Assembly (NCBI GenBank): GCA_021784635.1
Contig: JAJYHS010000027.1
Location: forward strand, 1-5,084
Length of the DNA: 5,084 bases
Source: a bacterium
GTDB lineage: Bacteria; Bdellovibrionota; Bdellovibrionia; Bdellovibrionales; UBA1609
Reading direction: 5' to 3'
The position numbers were made by a program, and so were the translations under genes. The notes under the pieces were generated by a model that had not been told where the DNA came from, made no database searches, and saw only the letters and a program-made list of their open reading frames with translations. This document shows, in pieces, positions 4,694 to 5,084 of the stretch; within the stretch, counting starts at the first letter, position 1, and each line of letters begins with the position of its first letter.

Positions 4694-5084
4694 GTGTTAA
4701 ACAACAAACTCTTAAATGTAGTCGCGTTGATAAGTTTTGCCGCAGCACCGGCGTTCGTTCTGTCATCTGTCGCAATCGCCCAGACAAAAAATAATGCTCC
4801 AATTGTTTGGCATGGATATGTCGATACGTATTTTCAAGACAGTCCACAAGCACATTATCCGTCCTCTGGCACAGGACCGTCTTATCTTGATGGTCGCGTT
4901 TTTGATAACTTGAACGATCAAGTTGTACTCAATATGGTTCAACTTTCAGCCACGCGAAACAGTGGACCAATCGGTTTTGAAATCGATCTCGCCTACGGTC
5001 AAATGGTCGACGCACTCGCGGGGAGTGGCACTTTGGATAACGGGCAACCGGCTGCTGTGGATTCGCAAGAGCCAACACGCAACA
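4694..5084 (+). CDS. Outer-membrane beta-barrel porin (BBP2/OmpL-like), 3' truncated
   Basis: The frame starts at GTG 4694 and is open for 130 codons to the window edge. Residues 1-30 form a Sec signal peptide: a short basic N-region (LNNK), a hydrophobic core (LLNVVALISFAAAPAFVL) and an A-I-A cleavage site before QTKNN. The mature protein begins APIVWHGYVDTYF, followed by R-V-F-D-N-L-N-D-Q-V-V-L-N-M-V-Q-L-S and GPIGFEIDLAYGQMVDA. That is a first strand with HGYvDtY, an alternating-residue strand, and a third strand with G-F-x-(I/V)-D-L-x-x-G, typical of the putative beta-barrel porin-2 family. It would form an outer-membrane channel for small solutes. The AGGAGG ribosome site decides the start. 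The KdpE-like repeat upstream and the neighbouring kdpE and antiporter genes suggest a role in cation balance, and porins of this type can occur beside kdp genes (from memory). Kdp genes may therefore follow beyond the edge. Confidence 0.85.
   Translation, partial: MLNNKLLNVVALISFAAAPAFVLSSVAIAQTKNNAPIVWHGYVDTYFQDSPQAHYPSSGTGPSYLDGRVFDNLNDQVVLNMVQLSATRNSGPIGFEIDLAYGQMVDALAGSGTLDNGQPAAVDSQEPTRN

Noticed and set aside
4623..4853. 76-codon minus-strand frame across the porin start
   Set aside because: It is antisense to the signal peptide and first strands of the porin, with no family resemblance.

Overview
The window looks like chromosomal DNA of a Gram-negative bacterium of moderate to low GC. 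An outer-membrane porin with a Sec signal peptide and an inner-membrane cation/proton antiporter show the double membrane. I cannot fix the phylum. A Bdellovibrionota/deltaproteobacterial-type lineage would fit the gene mix, but that is a guess.

Layout, left to right. (1) 1-606, minus strand: a two-gene unit. A 148-residue protein resembling DUF6166 runs by a 4-base ATGA overlap into a small membrane protein cut by the window edge. (2) 607-1177: about 570 bases without a convincing gene but rich in inverted repeats. It holds a terminator-like hairpin, a possible operator/promoter and a structured leader. (3) 1178-2404, plus strand: a 408-residue protein with a sigma-70 region 4-like helix-turn-helix near residues 275-328 and a cysteine-rich N-terminus whose reading frame is open to doubt. 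(4) 2595-3275, plus strand: a full-length KdpE-type response regulator with no sensor kinase beside it in this window. (5) 3290-4486, minus strand, convergent with kdpE: a NhaP2/CvrA-like K+(Na+)/H+ antiporter made of the membrane domain only. (6) 4694-5084, plus strand, divergent from the antiporter and cut by the window edge: a beta-barrel porin of the porin-2 (BBP2/OmpL-like) type starting with GTG.

The right half reads as a potassium or cation homeostasis module: KdpE regulator, K+/H+ antiporter and porin. The most interesting signal is regulatory. Upstream of both kdpE and the porin there is an 11-bp-phased direct repeat of the form TTTAyr-N5-TTTACG. It closely resembles the 17-bp KdpE-binding site known from Escherichia coli kdpFABC, and a TTTTACGCG word recurs at three places, all in the gaps around these genes. 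This suggests an autoregulated KdpE regulon that includes the porin and perhaps the antiporter. kdpD and kdpFABC are not in the window and may lie beyond the right edge or elsewhere.
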